DNA of 64,000 nt from Spirosoma linguale DSM 74 (GCA_000024525.1 CP001769.1:1281001-1345000); one strand, 5' to 3'; positions 8,469 through 18,159 are shown, counted from the stretch's first letter. Notes: generated by a model from the sequence alone, not told the origin. Made by a program: numbers and translations.

Positions 8469-9977
8469 CTAGGCAATCACTTTTTCGAGGCTCTTTTCGA
8501 CACCTTCCGTGAGTAACGCGTTCAGGTTTTCGGCAACGGCTTCGCTAAAACCGGGTAATGCGGTCAGATCTGCCTGCCAGAGCGTTGTATCAGACAAGAC
8601 ACTCTTCACAAAGGCGTCGACCGTGGCGGCATCACCTTCTTTCACCGTTTTCCAGTCGCCATAAAAATACCCGGCTTTGTCATCCCGAACCGGGTAGTTA
8701 AGGATACCGCCACCTGACAGGGGGATTTCGCCGAAGAACTGCCCGTTCTCTTCCCGAGTAGCTTTCATGAATAGCAAATAAGCCGCAAATCCGAAGGCCA
8801 TGAGCTTGGGCGCGGTGTTGAACTGCTCATAATAACGTTGCAGCGTAGCTACATTTCGGGCCTGCATTTTAGCCGTCTGCTGAAGCGAAATATTCAGTAG
8901 CAGATGGTCCAGATGAGGATTGCGGAACCGATCTAAAACGTCATGGGCGAACTGAGCAACGGCGGCTTTGTCCATCCCCGGAATGTCGTAATCGGGCACG
9001 GTGGGCACGATTTCGTTGAGCATCAGTTGCTCAACGAATTTGCTCATGGCCGGGTGGCGCATTTCGTCCGCTACCGTTTCCAGCCCGAGCAGATAACCCA
9101 GGGGCATGGTTAGCGTGTGCGTACCGTTCAACACCCGAAGCTTTCGCTCTTTATAAAAATTGATGTCTTCGTCAATGATGATCTGTGGTGTGGACGGACC
9201 AGCAAACGACAATGTTTGCTTTACACGATCGTCGCCTTCAATGGCCCAGAGGTGGTAGGGCTCCGTGAAGGTGAGCAGATCGTCTTCGTAGCCTGCTTCA
9301 TTTTCAAGAGCCAGTTTGTCTTCCTCCGTGGGGCGCGTAACGATCCGGTCGACGAGGGAGTTACAGAACCGAACGTGGAATTTGAGCCATTTGGTGAAGA
9401 GCTTGCCCAACTCGTTGAACTGAGCCAGTTTTTCAACAGCTTCCCGCAATTTCAATCCGTTATCGGTAACCAGTTCCGTTGGGATAACAACCAGTCCCTT
9501 TGCTTTCGAACCGCCTACACTGCGAAACCGTTCGTACAGAAAGGCCGTTAGTTTAGCCGGAAACGACTGGGGCGGATGTTGAAAAATACTTTCTTCGACG
9601 TAGTTGAGGCCAATTTCGGTGGTATTGGAAATGATGATCTGTAGCTTTGGATTACGAGCCAGAACCAGCACATCGTTCCACTGGGTTTGAGCCGCCAGCA
9701 CCCGGCTAATCGCCGAAACAATGGTATTTTCGACTACTTCCTGCCCCTGTTGAACACCCCGAACAGCAACCGTATAAAGGTTATCCTGATCCGAGAACTC
9801 ATTCGTCTGGCTATCGGTCGACTTAACGACAACGATGGAACCTTCGAATTTTCCTTCGCTATTCGCCTTTTGTATTAAATAATCAGGTAAGCCTCGCAGA
9901 AGTACACCCGTACCAAATTGAAGGATTTTTTCAGGGTAAACAGGTACTGGATGGGTTGAACGGGTTAATTTAGCCAT
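8469..9977 (-). CDS. uxaB: Tagaturonate reductase (altronate oxidoreductase)
   Basis: NAD-dependent reduction of tagaturonate to altronate in galacturonate breakdown. About 502 aa, mannitol-dehydrogenase family. N-terminal Rossmann region with YPEKILQFGTGVLLRGLPDY (dinucleotide-binding FGxG) and IIISNTTEIGLNYVE; catalytic-domain landmarks CNSLVDRIV, YKERKLRVLNGTHTLTMPLGYL (Lys and Asn-x-x-His catalytic region) and RFRNPHLDHLLLNISL. These fit UxaB better than UxuB, though the fructuronate reductase activity of UxuB is a close alternative. I prefer ATG 9977 (MAKLTRSTHP), which aligns with family N-termini; an ATG at 10010 adds 11 residues. Last gene of exuT-kdgK-uxaB. uxaA, which would use its product, is not in this window. 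Confidence 0.9.
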   Translation of the reverse strand: MAKLTRSTHPVPVYPEKILQFGTGVLLRGLPDYLIQKANSEGKFEGSIVVVKSTDSQTNEFSDQDNLYTVAVRGVQQGQEVVENTIVSAISRVLAAQTQWNDVLVLARNPKLQIIISNTTEIGLNYVEESIFQHPPQSFPAKLTAFLYERFRSVGGSKAKGLVVIPTELVTDNGLKLREAVEKLAQFNELGKLFTKWLKFHVRFCNSLVDRIVTRPTEEDKLALENEAGYEDDLLTFTEPYHLWAIEGDDRVKQTLSFAGPSTPQIIIDEDINFYKERKLRVLNGTHTLTMPLGYLLGLETVADEMRHPAMSKFVEQLMLNEIVPTVPDYDIPGMDKAAVAQFAHDVLDRFRNPHLDHLLLNISLQQTAKMQARNVATLQRYYEQFNTAPKLMAFGFAAYLLFMKATREENGQFFGEIPLSGGGILNYPVRDDKAGYFYGDWKTVKEGDAATVDAFVKSVLSDTTLWQADLTALPGFSEAVAENLNALLTEGVEKSLEKVIA

Positions 9978-10204
9978 GGTTGGACGTGCTGCAATCCGGT
10001 CTGCGGTCATCAGTCAGACGGATTTACTATTAACTTAAATAGACTTTTATTTCCGGGTTTATCATAATTCAGCAATAATACGAACTACATCGTTAACCAT
10101 AATCGGTAATTTATCGAAAGCACGATTCGCGCGTACATCTTTGCGAAAATTCGTCGTCTTGTTCCGTCTGACAGCCAATGAACTACTAACGAACTGGCAA
10201 CCAC

Positions 10205-11197
10205 TCATCGTTTTAACTTTCCTGAACTGTCGCCATTGGCCAGCGTCTCAACTTCGGAAATAGTAGCCAGGTTTACATCTCCCGCAATGGTGTGTTTCAG
10301 CGCAGAAGCAGCCGCGCCAAACTCAACAGTTCGCTGTAGGTCGTTGAAGGTCAGTAATCCATAAATCAAGCCCGCTACGTAAGCATCGCCTGTACCAATA
10401 CGATCGGTGATGGACCGGATGTCGTGGTTTCTGGATTTATAAACGGTTTCGCCGTCGAACAGCTTGGCTGCCATCTGGTTGTGCGATGCACTGATGGATC
10501 GTCGTTTGGTATCGGTGATATACCGTACATTGGGAAAACGTTCCATCAGCGCCCGGCCCGATTCCTGGAATGTGCTGCCGACAACCCCGTAGAGGTCTGA
10601 AAAAAGGCTTTTGCTGCCCAGAACCAGCGTACAGCCCTGGGTTAGGGCGGGCATTATTTCCTGCGGTGTTTTTCCATACTGCCATAGGTTACTGCGATAA
10701 ACGATATCGGCTGAGACCGGAACACCCAGCCGATTCGCGGTCTGAATACCAGCTAGTAAACAATCTGCTGCCCCTTGCGACAACGCCGGGGTGATGCCCG
10801 TCCAGTGAAACCACGACGCGCCACTCAGAACGGTCTCCCAGTCAACTGTATCCGCCCCAATACGGGCAAACGCAGAATCTACCCGGTCGTAGATGATCTG
10901 GCTTGCCCGGCTTCCGGCCCCTGTTTCGAGAAAATAAAGGCCAAGACGCCCATCGCCGTATTGAATGTACTGCGTATCAACGCCGTATTTACGCAGGTAA
11001 CCGGCCGCCGATCGCCCCAGTGCATGATCAGGAAAACGGGTAACATGGGCCGATTGCATACCAAATTGAGCCAGAGAAACGGCCACATTGGCTTCTGTGC
11101 CGCCAAAATGCATGGTCAGGCTATCGGTCTGAGAAAAGCGGTCAACGCCCGGCGGGCTAAGCCGAAGCATGACTTCGCCAAAGGTGATTATTTTCAT
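10205..11197 (-). CDS. kdgK: 2-keto-3-deoxygluconate kinase (PfkB family)
   Basis: Phosphorylates 2-keto-3-deoxygluconate, the common product of both hexuronate branches, for cleavage by KDPG aldolase. 330 aa PfkB/ribokinase-fold sugar kinase. Visible: ITFGEVMLRLSPPG at the N-terminus, FGGTEANVAVSLAQFG (substrate-binding GG), SADIVYRSNLW, and the C-terminal signature RIGTGDAYVAGLIYGL with the GTGD anion hole and catalytic Asp. DRIGTGD replaces the more usual DTTGAGD, as in other Bacteroidota KdgK-like kinases. It follows exuT by 44 bases on the same strand and precedes uxaB, so the context supports KdgK strongly. The KDPG aldolase gene is not in the window. Confidence 0.88.
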   Translation of the reverse strand: MKIITFGEVMLRLSPPGVDRFSQTDSLTMHFGGTEANVAVSLAQFGMQSAHVTRFPDHALGRSAAGYLRKYGVDTQYIQYGDGRLGLYFLETGAGSRASQIIYDRVDSAFARIGADTVDWETVLSGASWFHWTGITPALSQGAADCLLAGIQTANRLGVPVSADIVYRSNLWQYGKTPQEIMPALTQGCTLVLGSKSLFSDLYGVVGSTFQESGRALMERFPNVRYITDTKRRSISASHNQMAAKLFDGETVYKSRNHDIRSITDRIGTGDAYVAGLIYGLLTFNDLQRTVEFGAAASALKHTIAGDVNLATISEVETLANGDSSGKLKR

Positions 11198-11241
11198 GCG
11201 TACGAGTTAAAGAGCTAAAGCAACCAAAGGACAGGATACGT

Positions 11242-12591
11242 CTACTGCTTACTGTCTACCATATAGTCGCCCATTAATTCCTCGGTTTTTACGGGCTCTA
11301 ATTTGGGTAAAATCAGATGAATAAGTATAAGTGCGATCAGATATGAGCAGCTTGCCACAATGAACATGGGCAGATAGCCGAAAGCGGTAATGATTCGTCC
11401 GGCCAGCAGCGCCAGCAGAATACCGCCAACTGTTCCGAACATACCGCCAATGCCAGTTACAGACGCTACTACATTCCTGGGAAATAAATCCGACGCGAAG
11501 GTATACATATTTGCCGACCAACCCTGATGAGCGGCCGTTGCCAGCGCAATGAGGGCAATCGCAATAGTCAGGCTGTTGGTTTGTGCGGCAAAGAAAATTG
11601 GGACAACGCACAGCGCACAAATCAGTAATGTCGTTTTACGGGCCCGATTTGCCGACCAACCCCAACGCATGAACTGGGTACTTAACCAGCCGAAGAAAAT
11701 GCTGCCCGCGTCGGAAACGACGTAAATGATCAGAAAGGGGAGCCCGAAGCTTTTGAGGTCCAGTCGCTCATCAAGAGCATCGTTCGAGTTGAAAAAATCG
11801 GGTAACCATGACATATAGAACCACCAGATGGGGTCGGACATGAGTTTTCCGACGGCAAAAGCCCAGGTTTGTTTGTAGCTCAGCAAGCGACTCCAGGAGA
11901 CTTTGAGGGGCGGGGTTTTCTCGGCATCTGCCCGGATATAAGCCAGCTCTTCGGCGGAGAGTTTCGGGTGCCGTTCGGGTTTACTGTATAGCAACCACCA
12001 GAATATCAGTAAGCCAAAGCCCAGAACGCCCGTTACTAAAAAAGAACTACGCCAGCCAAACTGCAAAATAAGGTAAGGAACGGCGAGGGCCGTTAGAATA
12101 ATGCCCACATTAGTGCCTGCATTGAAGAGACCATTGGCAAAAGAGCGTTCGCGTCGGGGAAACCACTCGGCAATGGTTTTTATGGCTGAAGGAAAATTCG
12201 CCGATTCACCCAGCCCCAGTAATGCTCGCATCCAGCTCAATCCCGCAATGGTATTGACCGAAGCCGTAAGAACACCGGCAACGCTCCAGACCAGAATCCC
12301 TAACGAAAACCCCCGTTTCGTACCAATGCGGTCAACAAGCCAGCCAGCCAGCAGAAAACCAATGGCGTAAGCGAATTTGAAAGCGGCATCAACATCTCCA
12401 TAGAGCACTTTAAACCGGTCGTTTGCTTCTTTCGTGAGGACGGTGTCAGGCGCAATATCCAGCATTTCCTTCCGAAAGACTTCGTCCGTCATAGTAAAAG
12501 ACAACACTTGCCGATCAATGTAATTGATCGTCGTTGCCAGAAACAATAAAGCTACAATACGCCAGCGAAAGCGGCCGGAAGGGGTTGGCAT
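11242..12591 (-). CDS. exuT: MFS hexuronate transporter, ExuT-like
   Basis: Major-facilitator proton symporter of the anion:cation symporter family, which carries hexuronates. About 449 aa with 12 predicted membrane helices. Landmarks: [23 protein letters not shown] in helix 1, the loop [52 protein letters not shown] (the family's signature helix 4-5 region) and [14 protein letters not shown] 12591 chosen; the upstream TTG at 12597 adds two residues. First gene of exuT-kdgK-uxaB, divergent from uxuA with 98 bases between starts, so both arms probably share a control region. Confidence 0.88.
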   Translation of the reverse strand: MPTPSGRFRWRIVALLFLATTINYIDRQVLSFTMTDEVFRKEMLDIAPDTVLTKEANDRFKVLYGDVDAAFKFAYAIGFLLAGWLVDRIGTKRGFSLGILVWSVAGVLTASVNTIAGLSWMRALLGLGESANFPSAIKTIAEWFPRRERSFANGLFNAGTNVGIILTALAVPYLILQFGWRSSFLVTGVLGFGLLIFWWLLYSKPERHPKLSAEELAYIRADAEKTPPLKVSWSRLLSYKQTWAFAVGKLMSDPIWWFYMSWLPDFFNSNDALDERLDLKSFGLPFLIIYVVSDAGSIFFGWLSTQFMRWGWSANRARKTTLLICALCVVPIFFAAQTNSLTIAIALIALATAAHQGWSANMYTFASDLFPRNVVASVTGIGGMFGTVGGILLALLAGRIITAFGYLPMFIVASCSYLIALILIHLILPKLEPVKTEELMGDYMVDSKQ

Positions 12592-12689
12592 TTGCAAAAC
12601 AACCAGGAGTTTTGGGGAGAAAAGGAGATCTGAGTGCTTTTTTACCTTACTTAGTCTTACTGACTTGCCAACTTACCAACTACATTACA
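12592..12689. promoter_or_regulatory. Divergent control region of the hexuronate genes
   Basis: These 98 bases separate the exuT start (minus) from the uxuA start (plus) and must hold both promoters. No perfect TAnnTTTG box or clear operator palindrome is visible. The right half has repeated CTTACT/CTTACC/ACTTGCC words (about 12649-12680). No regulator gene of the UxuR or GntR type lies in the window. Confidence 0.4.
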
Positions 12690-13889
12690 ATGCTTGAACA
12701 AACCTGGCGATGGTTCGGTCCGAATGACCCCGTATCCCTCAATGATGTCCGACAGGCCGGTGCTACCGGTATCGTAACCGCCCTGCACCAGATTTCGAAT
12801 GGAAAAGTATGGTCACTAGAAGACATTCTGGACCGCAAAGCGATTATCGAAGAAAAGGGTCTGACGTGGTCGGTCGTTGAAAGTATTCCGGTACATGAGG
12901 GGATCAAAACTCGCACCGGCGACTATCGGCAATACATCGAAAACTACAAGGAGTCTATCGTCAATCTGGCAAAGGCAGGAATCGACACGGTCTGCTATAA
13001 CTTCATGCCCGTACTCGACTGGACCCGCACCGACCTTGACTTTCCCATGCCCGATGGCTCAACGGGGCTTCGTTTCGACGCCATTGCGTTCGCGGCTTTC
13101 GAACTATTCATTCTTCAGCGGCCCGGCGCTCAGTATTTATATAATGATGAGCAGAAGCAACAGGCCCGAACCAAACTCGACAGCATGTCCGATGCTCAGG
13201 TGAAGCGGCTGGTTCGTACCATCATCGCCGGACTGCCCGGTTCGGAAGAGAGCTACACCGTCGAGCAGTTCCGCGATGCACTCGATGTCTATAAAGACAT
13301 TAGCGACCAAGATTTGCGCCAGAACCTGTATTCCTTTCTGCGCGAGATTGTACCCGTGGCTGAATCGGCTGGCGTCCGGCTGGCCATTCACCCCGACGAT
13401 CCGCCGTACCCAATTCTAGGACTGCCCCGCGTGGTGAGTACTGAAGCCGACGCGCGCGCGTTGCTGGCCGCTACCGACTCACCCGCCAACGGACTTTGCT
13501 TTTGCACCGGCTCGTACGGCGTCCGGGCCGATAACGACCTCGTCGGGATGGTTGAGCGGCTGGGGCCGAGCATTCATTTCGTTCACCTGCGCAGCACCCA
13601 GCGTGATGCGGATAATCAGCCCGGCCGGCATAGTTTTCAGGAAGCCAATCACCTCGAAGGCGATGTGCCAATGGTGGGCGTAACGCGGGCGCTACTGGCC
13701 GAACAGAAACGGCGTGCTGTAGAAGGGCGGCAAGACACCCGTATGCCCTTCCGCCCCGACCACGGCCACCGGATGCTCGATGATCTGACCTCCGGGAAGC
13801 GAACGAATCCGGGCTATACTGCCATTGGCCGTTTGCGCGGACTGGCTGAGATTCGGGGGCTTATGCTTGGGTTATCGGCGGAAGAGTAA
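12690..13889 (+). CDS. uxuA: Mannonate dehydratase
   Basis: Dehydrates D-mannonate to 2-keto-3-deoxygluconate, the last specific step of the glucuronate branch; Mn/Fe-dependent TIM-barrel enzyme. 399 aa, matching E. coli UxuA (394). Landmarks: [28 protein letters not shown] at the N-terminus, [39 protein letters not shown] (metal-binding His), [10 protein letters not shown] (Cys ligand region), [12 protein letters not shown] and [14 protein letters not shown] (final ligands). The ATG at 12690 begins [10 protein letters not shown] and fits the family; the ORF extends upstream into the exuT start with no conservation. Heads a plus-strand set with uxaC and a hydrolase. uxuB, which would supply mannonate, is absent from the window. 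Confidence 0.96.
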   Translation: MLEQTWRWFGPNDPVSLNDVRQAGATGIVTALHQISNGKVWSLEDILDRKAIIEEKGLTWSVVESIPVHEGIKTRTGDYRQYIENYKESIVNLAKAGIDTVCYNFMPVLDWTRTDLDFPMPDGSTGLRFDAIAFAAFELFILQRPGAQYLYNDEQKQQARTKLDSMSDAQVKRLVRTIIAGLPGSEESYTVEQFRDALDVYKDISDQDLRQNLYSFLREIVPVAESAGVRLAIHPDDPPYPILGLPRVVSTEADARALLAATDSPANGLCFCTGSYGVRADNDLVGMVERLGPSIHFVHLRSTQRDADNQPGRHSFQEANHLEGDVPMVGVTRALLAEQKRRAVEGRQDTRMPFRPDHGHRMLDDLTSGKRTNPGYTAIGRLRGLAEIRGLMLGLSAEE

Positions 13890-13924
13890 CCCGTAAACTG
13901 ATGAAACTGACAAAAAAATAGCAC

Positions 13925-13952
13925 AAAAGCCGGGAGAAACGACCCGGCTTTT
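13925..13952 (+). terminator. Terminator-like hairpin between uxuA and uxaC
   Basis: AAAAGCCGGG (13925-13934) pairs with CCCGGCTTTT (13943-13952), loop of 8 bases, with a T-run at the 3' end of the stem. It lies 13 bases before the uxaC ATG, so uxaC may be partly uncoupled from uxuA; a TTACTTTG -7-like box (13951-13958) overlaps its end. Confidence 0.6.
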
Positions 13953-13964
13953 ACTTTGATAACT

Positions 13965-15377
13965 ATGTACACGCTCGCTCCCGCTCCTACGTTCCTGTCC
14001 GACGATTTTCTGCTTCAAACCGAAACAGCCCGTCGGCTTTATCATGAGTATGCCCGGCAGATGCCGATTATCGACTACCATTGCCATCTGCCACCAGATC
14101 AGATTGCCGCCGACCGGCAGTTTGAAAACATGACCCAGCTCTGGCTACACGGCGACCATTACAAGTGGCGGGCCATGCGTACCCACGGTATCCCCGAACA
14201 GTACTGCACCGGCGACGCGTCGGATTGGGAAAAGTTTGAAAAATGGGCTGAAACGATTCCGTATACCCTCCGTAACCCGCTATATCATTGGTCGCATCTG
14301 GAGTTGAAAAACCCGTTTGGTATCAACGAGGTGCTAAATCCTGCCTCGGCCCGGTCAATTTACGATTCGTGTAACGAACAGTTACCGGGTCTGTCGGCCC
14401 GCGCTTTGCTCAAACACTTCGACGTACGTGTTGTGTGTACAACAGATGACCCGCTCGATTCGCTTGAGCACCATAAGGTTATCGCACAGAGTGACTTTAC
14501 CGTAAAATTGCTGCCCACGTTCCGGCCCGACAAGGCAATGGCTGCTGATGATCCGGCATCGTTGCGGGGCTATGTTCAGAAACTGGCGGTCGTTACGAAT
14601 CACGAGATCCAAAACCTGACGCAATACCTCGACGCGCTCAAGTCGCGGCATGATTATTTTGGAGAGATGGGTTGCCGTCTGTCCGACCACGGTCTGGAGA
14701 TGATCTACGCCGAACCCTACAAAGAGGGCGATGTGCAGCGGATATTCGATCACCTACTGCGTGGAGTCGATGTTTCGCCGGTTGACGTGCTCAAATTCAA
14801 GTCGTTCATGCTGGTGCAGTTTGCCGAGTGGGACCACGCCAAAGGCTGGACCCAGCAGTTTCACCTCGGTGCGCTTCGCAACAATAACGTTCGTCGACTG
14901 CGCGAGCTTGGCCCGGATACGGGTTGGGATAGTATTGGCGACTTCCCGCAGGCGGCTTCGCTGTCACGTTTTCTGGGCGGGCTGGACGACCGGAATCAAC
15001 TGGCAAAAACGATTTTGTACAACCTGAATCCGGCCGACAATGAAGTGATGGCGACCATGATCGGCAACTTCAACGACGGGTCGGTGCGCGGTAAAGTACA
15101 GTTTGGTTCCGGCTGGTGGTTCCTTGATCAGAAAGACGGGATGGAAAAACAGATCAACACGCTGTCGAACATGGGCCTCATCAGTGCTTTTGTAGGGATG
15201 CTCACTGATTCACGCAGTTTTGTATCGTATAGCCGCCACGAGTATTTTCGTCGTATTCTCTGCAACATCTTCGGCAACGACATCGAGAATGGCGAACTAC
15301 CCAACGACGTTGACTGGGTTGGTCAGATCGTGCAGGACATTTGCTACCGAAATGCCGAGCAGTATTTCGGCTTCTAA
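13965..15377 (+). CDS. uxaC: Glucuronate/galacturonate isomerase (uronate isomerase)
   Basis: Interconverts D-glucuronate with D-fructuronate and D-galacturonate with D-tagaturonate, the entry step of both uronate branches. 470 aa, as E. coli UxaC. Amidohydrolase-superfamily barrel: MPIIDYHCHLPPDQIA holds the HxH pair; LWLHGDHYKWRAMRTHGI, VVCTTDDPLDSLEHH, LLPTFRPDKAM and FGSGWWFLDQKDGMEKQINTLSNMGLISAFVGMLTDSRSF are typical family blocks (each stated as landmarks in order, the last near residue 375). ATG 13965 chosen over a TTG at 13956. A terminator-like hairpin and a -7-like box just upstream suggest its own promoter and an almost absent leader. Followed 9 bases later by the hydrolase. Confidence 0.96.
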   Translation: MYTLAPAPTFLSDDFLLQTETARRLYHEYARQMPIIDYHCHLPPDQIAADRQFENMTQLWLHGDHYKWRAMRTHGIPEQYCTGDASDWEKFEKWAETIPYTLRNPLYHWSHLELKNPFGINEVLNPASARSIYDSCNEQLPGLSARALLKHFDVRVVCTTDDPLDSLEHHKVIAQSDFTVKLLPTFRPDKAMAADDPASLRGYVQKLAVVTNHEIQNLTQYLDALKSRHDYFGEMGCRLSDHGLEMIYAEPYKEGDVQRIFDHLLRGVDVSPVDVLKFKSFMLVQFAEWDHAKGWTQQFHLGALRNNNVRRLRELGPDTGWDSIGDFPQAASLSRFLGGLDDRNQLAKTILYNLNPADNEVMATMIGNFNDGSVRGKVQFGSGWWFLDQKDGMEKQINTLSNMGLISAFVGMLTDSRSFVSYSRHEYFRRILCNIFGNDIENGELPNDVDWVGQIVQDICYRNAEQYFGF

Positions 15378-15386
15378 TACCAGTCG

Positions 15387-16238
15387 ATGACGCACACGTT
15401 TGTCGAAATCAATAGTACCTCGCCGGTTCGGTTGCATGTGATGCAGGCCGGACCGGACGATGGCCCGCTCATTATTCTGTTGCACGGCTTCCCGGAGTTC
15501 TGGTATGGCTGGAAAAATCAGATTGATGCGCTGGCCGAAGCGGGTTACTGCGTCTGGGCACCCGACCAGCGCGGATATAATCTGAGCGCCAAACCAAAAG
15601 GTATCGATGCCTATGGTCTTGACACCTTAGTGGCGGATGTAATTGGTCTGATTGATGCGTCCGGACGGCAGAAAGCGGTAGTGGTCGGGCACGATTGGGG
15701 AGCGGCCGTAGCCTGGTGGACGGCTGTTTCGCATCCCGAACGCGTCGAACGGCTGGTGGTGTTGAATGTGCCGCACCCTGTTGTGATGAAGAACTACGCC
15801 AGTAGTAACCTCGGTCAAATGATGCGGAGCTGGTACATCGGCTTTTTTCAACTGCCCTGGCTACCCGAAGCCGTATCGAGCGCCGGAAACTGGTCTATGT
15901 TTGTGCGAACATTGCTTGGCAGCAGTCGGCCGGGGACGTTCCGGCGGGCCGATTTGCAGCAGTACAAAGCGGCCTGGTCGCAGCCGGGAGCCGTTACGGC
16001 CATGATCAACTGGTACCGGGCCTCGCTCCGCAAACCACCCGCCCCTCGTGCATCCGTCCGGGTTACCGTCCCGACCTTACTCATCTGGGGTACGCGCGAC
16101 AAGTTCCTCAAGCGGGAAATGGCCCAACCCAGCATCGACCTCTGCGATAACGGCCGACTGGTCTTCTTCGAAAATGCCTCCCACTGGGTCCAGCACGAAG
16201 AAGCCGAACGGGTGAATGAATTGATACTTAGTCGGTAA
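15387..16238 (+). CDS. Alpha/beta-fold hydrolase, epoxide hydrolase/dehalogenase-like
   Basis: 283 aa alpha/beta hydrolase. Oxyanion-hole motif [15 protein letters not shown], nucleophile elbow [14 protein letters not shown] and catalytic His in [10 protein letters not shown]. The nucleophile in GHDWG is Asp, as in soluble epoxide hydrolases and haloacetate or haloalkane dehalogenases, not Ser as in esterases. The acid residue probably lies in [11 protein letters not shown]. The start is 9 bases after the uxaC stop, so the two are probably cotranscribed. No step of uronate catabolism needs such an enzyme, so its role there is unknown; a detoxifying or lactone-type activity is possible but not shown. 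Confidence 0.85.
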   Translation: MTHTFVEINSTSPVRLHVMQAGPDDGPLIILLHGFPEFWYGWKNQIDALAEAGYCVWAPDQRGYNLSAKPKGIDAYGLDTLVADVIGLIDASGRQKAVVVGHDWGAAVAWWTAVSHPERVERLVVLNVPHPVVMKNYASSNLGQMMRSWYIGFFQLPWLPEAVSSAGNWSMFVRTLLGSSRPGTFRRADLQQYKAAWSQPGAVTAMINWYRASLRKPPAPRASVRVTVPTLLIWGTRDKFLKREMAQPSIDLCDNGRLVFFENASHWVQHEEAERVNELILSR

Positions 16239-16365
16239 GTGGCTGGCGCGGGCATTGGCCCGTGCCTTTTCATTTAGTCAGCGTTTGCTGACGCTTCATC
16301 CATCGCTGCACCAGCAAATGCTGGCCATAAAAAAGGCACGGGCCAATGCCCGCGCCAGCCACTTA
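16236..16365. repeat. Composite palindromic repeat, family A copy 2
   Basis: Perfect 35-base arms, 16236-16270 and 16331-16365, containing the same GGCTGGCGCGGGCATTGGCC core as the copy at 4258-4360. The interior has GTCAGCgtttGCTGAC and CCAGCAaaTGCTGG hairpins: the left one is shared with copy 1, the right one is different in sequence but in the same place. The left arm begins on the stop codon of the hydrolase gene. It lies between convergent genes, as copy 1 does. Confidence 0.88.
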
Positions 16366-16377
16366 CCACTTACCAAC

Positions 16378-17658
16378 TTACATACTTTTATACACCTTCC
16401 CATCTTTCATCACGAACTGGACGGTTTGTAGGGTTTTGATATTCTGGATAGGGTTTTCTGCTACAGCGATGATATCCGCCATTTTGCCAGTTTCAATGGA
16501 GCCAATCTGCGCGTCCATGCCCAGTAGTTTGGCGTTGGTCATCAAAGCCGCTTTGATTGCTTCTATAGGTGGCATACCGGCTTCAACCATGTATTCAAAT
16601 TCTTTGGCGTTGTAGCCGTGGATGTAAACGCCCGCATCCGTACCAAAGGCAATCTTAACACCCGCTTTGTAGGCTTTGGCAAACGTAGCCTGAATCTTGG
16701 GCCCAATAGCGAGTGCTTTGGGCGTTACCAGTGCTGGGTAGTAGCCAAAGTGCCGGGCTGAGTCGGCCGCTGTTTTACCGGCAATAATCGTGGGAACGTA
16801 GTAGGTGCCGTATTTCTTGAACAGTTCAATCGCTTCGTCATCCATCAGCGTTCCATGCTCGATTGTCTGAACACCCGCCCGAATGGCCCGTTTCATCCCT
16901 TCGGCACCGTGGGCGTGAGCTGCCACCGGGAAACCATAATCTTTGGCCGCATCGACAACCGCTTTTACTTCCTCCTCCGTAAACTGAGCGCCAGAGCCAT
17001 CTTTCGCATTGCTCAAAACGCCCCCAGTTGCCGTTATCTTGATCAAGTCCGACCCATCTTTGTAGCGTTGCCGAACCGCTTTACGGGCATCTTCGGGGCC
17101 ATTAATCACCCCTTCCATCGGACCGGGGTCGCCCATCAAATCTTTACGGTAGCCGTTCGTTGGATCGGCGTGGCCGCCCGTTGTGGCAATGGATTTGCCG
17201 ACGGTCAACACGCGAGGGCCATCCACCAGCCCGGCATTGATGGCGTTGCGTAACGAAACGTTTACGCCCGACCCGCCCAGATCGCGAACCGTTGTGAAAC
17301 CGGCCATCAGCGTTGTTTTAGCATACTGGGCGGCCTGATAGGCAATGTCAGCCTGATTCTTCGTGAAGCCATCAATGGCACCGCCCCGGCGAGTCTGGCT
17401 TTCGAGGTGAACGTGCATGTCGATGAGGCCGGGCAGAACCGTTTTCGATTTCATGTCCAGCACCCGATCCTGCCCGGCGGGCGTGGTGTATCCCTTCTGA
17501 ACAGCCGTAATTTTGTTGCCTTCAACGACAACCGTCATTTGTGGCTGGAGATTGTTACTGACGCCGTCAAAGAGGTTTCCGCAGTGGATTAAGGTGCGTT
17601 GGGCAAACAGGGGAGCAGCCAGCAACGACAAGCCAGCCAGCAGGTACATTTTTTTCAT
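16378..17658 (-). CDS. Exported amidohydrolase (imidazolonepropionase-like/Xaa-Pro dipeptidase-like)
   Basis: Metal-dependent amidohydrolase of 426 aa with a signal peptide (MKKMYLLAGLSLLAAPLFAQ), so periplasmic. Barrel motifs: VLPGLIDMHVHLES with the HxH pair, LIKITATGGVLS (Lys position), FPVAAHAHGAEGMKRAI and VQTIEHGT for the two later His ligands, and IAFGTDAGVYIHGYN for the Asp. The C-terminal composite sandwich is TGKMADIIAVAENPIQNIKTL. This set is typical of the exported Bacteroidota amidohydrolases often labelled Xaa-Pro dipeptidase or organophosphate-acid-anhydrolase-like; the real substrate is unknown. ATG 17658 chosen; a longer reading frame upstream has no conservation and crosses a terminator hairpin. 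Convergent with the hydrolase at 15387 across repeat A copy 2. Confidence 0.9.
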   Translation of the reverse strand: MKKMYLLAGLSLLAAPLFAQRTLIHCGNLFDGVSNNLQPQMTVVVEGNKITAVQKGYTTPAGQDRVLDMKSKTVLPGLIDMHVHLESQTRRGGAIDGFTKNQADIAYQAAQYAKTTLMAGFTTVRDLGGSGVNVSLRNAINAGLVDGPRVLTVGKSIATTGGHADPTNGYRKDLMGDPGPMEGVINGPEDARKAVRQRYKDGSDLIKITATGGVLSNAKDGSGAQFTEEEVKAVVDAAKDYGFPVAAHAHGAEGMKRAIRAGVQTIEHGTLMDDEAIELFKKYGTYYVPTIIAGKTAADSARHFGYYPALVTPKALAIGPKIQATFAKAYKAGVKIAFGTDAGVYIHGYNAKEFEYMVEAGMPPIEAIKAALMTNAKLLGMDAQIGSIETGKMADIIAVAENPIQNIKTLQTVQFVMKDGKVYKSM

Positions 17659-17678
17659 AAATGAAGTTAGTAGGGTAC

Positions 17679-17706
17679 AAAAAAAGCTGCAACGATAGGT
17701 TGCAGC
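17679..17706 (-). terminator. Intrinsic terminator after the 17737 lipoprotein gene
   Basis: Read on the minus strand: GCTGCAAC, five-base loop, GTTGCAGC, then seven T residues. Stem 17686-17693 with 17699-17706, T-run 17679-17685. It separates the small lipoprotein gene from the amidohydrolase gene downstream. Confidence 0.8.
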
Positions 17707-17736
17707 CCTTAAAGTACGAAAACGCCCCGAGAACAC

Positions 17737-18159
17737 TTAAATTTTTGTCACCTGCACAACGGCTGTTTTAGGCTGGTTGCCGTTACTTAGCGTTGGAAGA
17801 GGAGTTACTTCACGTAAAACCACTTTATAGGTTTCACTCTTTAATGACACCGTTGTTGAGTCGGGCCGTTTGTTGGTACTACCGGGATCGGCTCCCAGTA
17901 AAAGCCGAACGGCAGTAGAATCCGAATCTTTTTTTAGTAGTAACTTAACTTTTGCCTGGCCTGCCCATATGCAAGATACATTAGGATCTGACGGGCACCG
18001 GCTATCCTGAATCGAATCGGCCCGTACAACAACATCAGAGCCAAGGCGACCTGATTGATGCAGAGCCAGCGAAATAGAATCCGCCGGGCTTGTTTCGTTG
18101 GATTTGCAGGCGAAGAAGAGAATTGTTCCGACGATGAGAAAACCAGAAAACCGTTTCAT
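17737..18159 (-). CDS. Small lipoprotein of unknown function
   Basis: 140 aa. N-terminal lipoprotein signal MKRFSGFLIVGTILFFACKSN with lipobox FFAC; ATG 18159 puts the signal in the right register (an upstream ATG-like start at 18171 adds four residues). The mature part contains DSRCPSDPNVSCIWAGQAKVKL, two cysteines that could form a disulfide, followed by a beta-rich segment ending VVLREVTPLPTL..KTAVVQVTKI. I have seen similar CP..CIWAG proteins as unannotated Bacteroidota lipoproteins, but assign no function. It ends in a clear intrinsic terminator and follows the DUF4920 gene on the same strand. Confidence 0.75.
   Translation of the reverse strand: MKRFSGFLIVGTILFFACKSNETSPADSISLALHQSGRLGSDVVVRADSIQDSRCPSDPNVSCIWAGQAKVKLLLKKDSDSTAVRLLLGADPGSTNKRPDSTTVSLKSETYKVVLREVTPLPTLSNGNQPKTAVVQVTKI

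Noticed and set aside
12534..12689. Upstream extension of the uxuA frame into the exuT start
   Set aside because: The extension lacks similarity to UxuA, would overlap the divergent exuT coding sequence, and the ATG at 12690 gives the family N-terminus.
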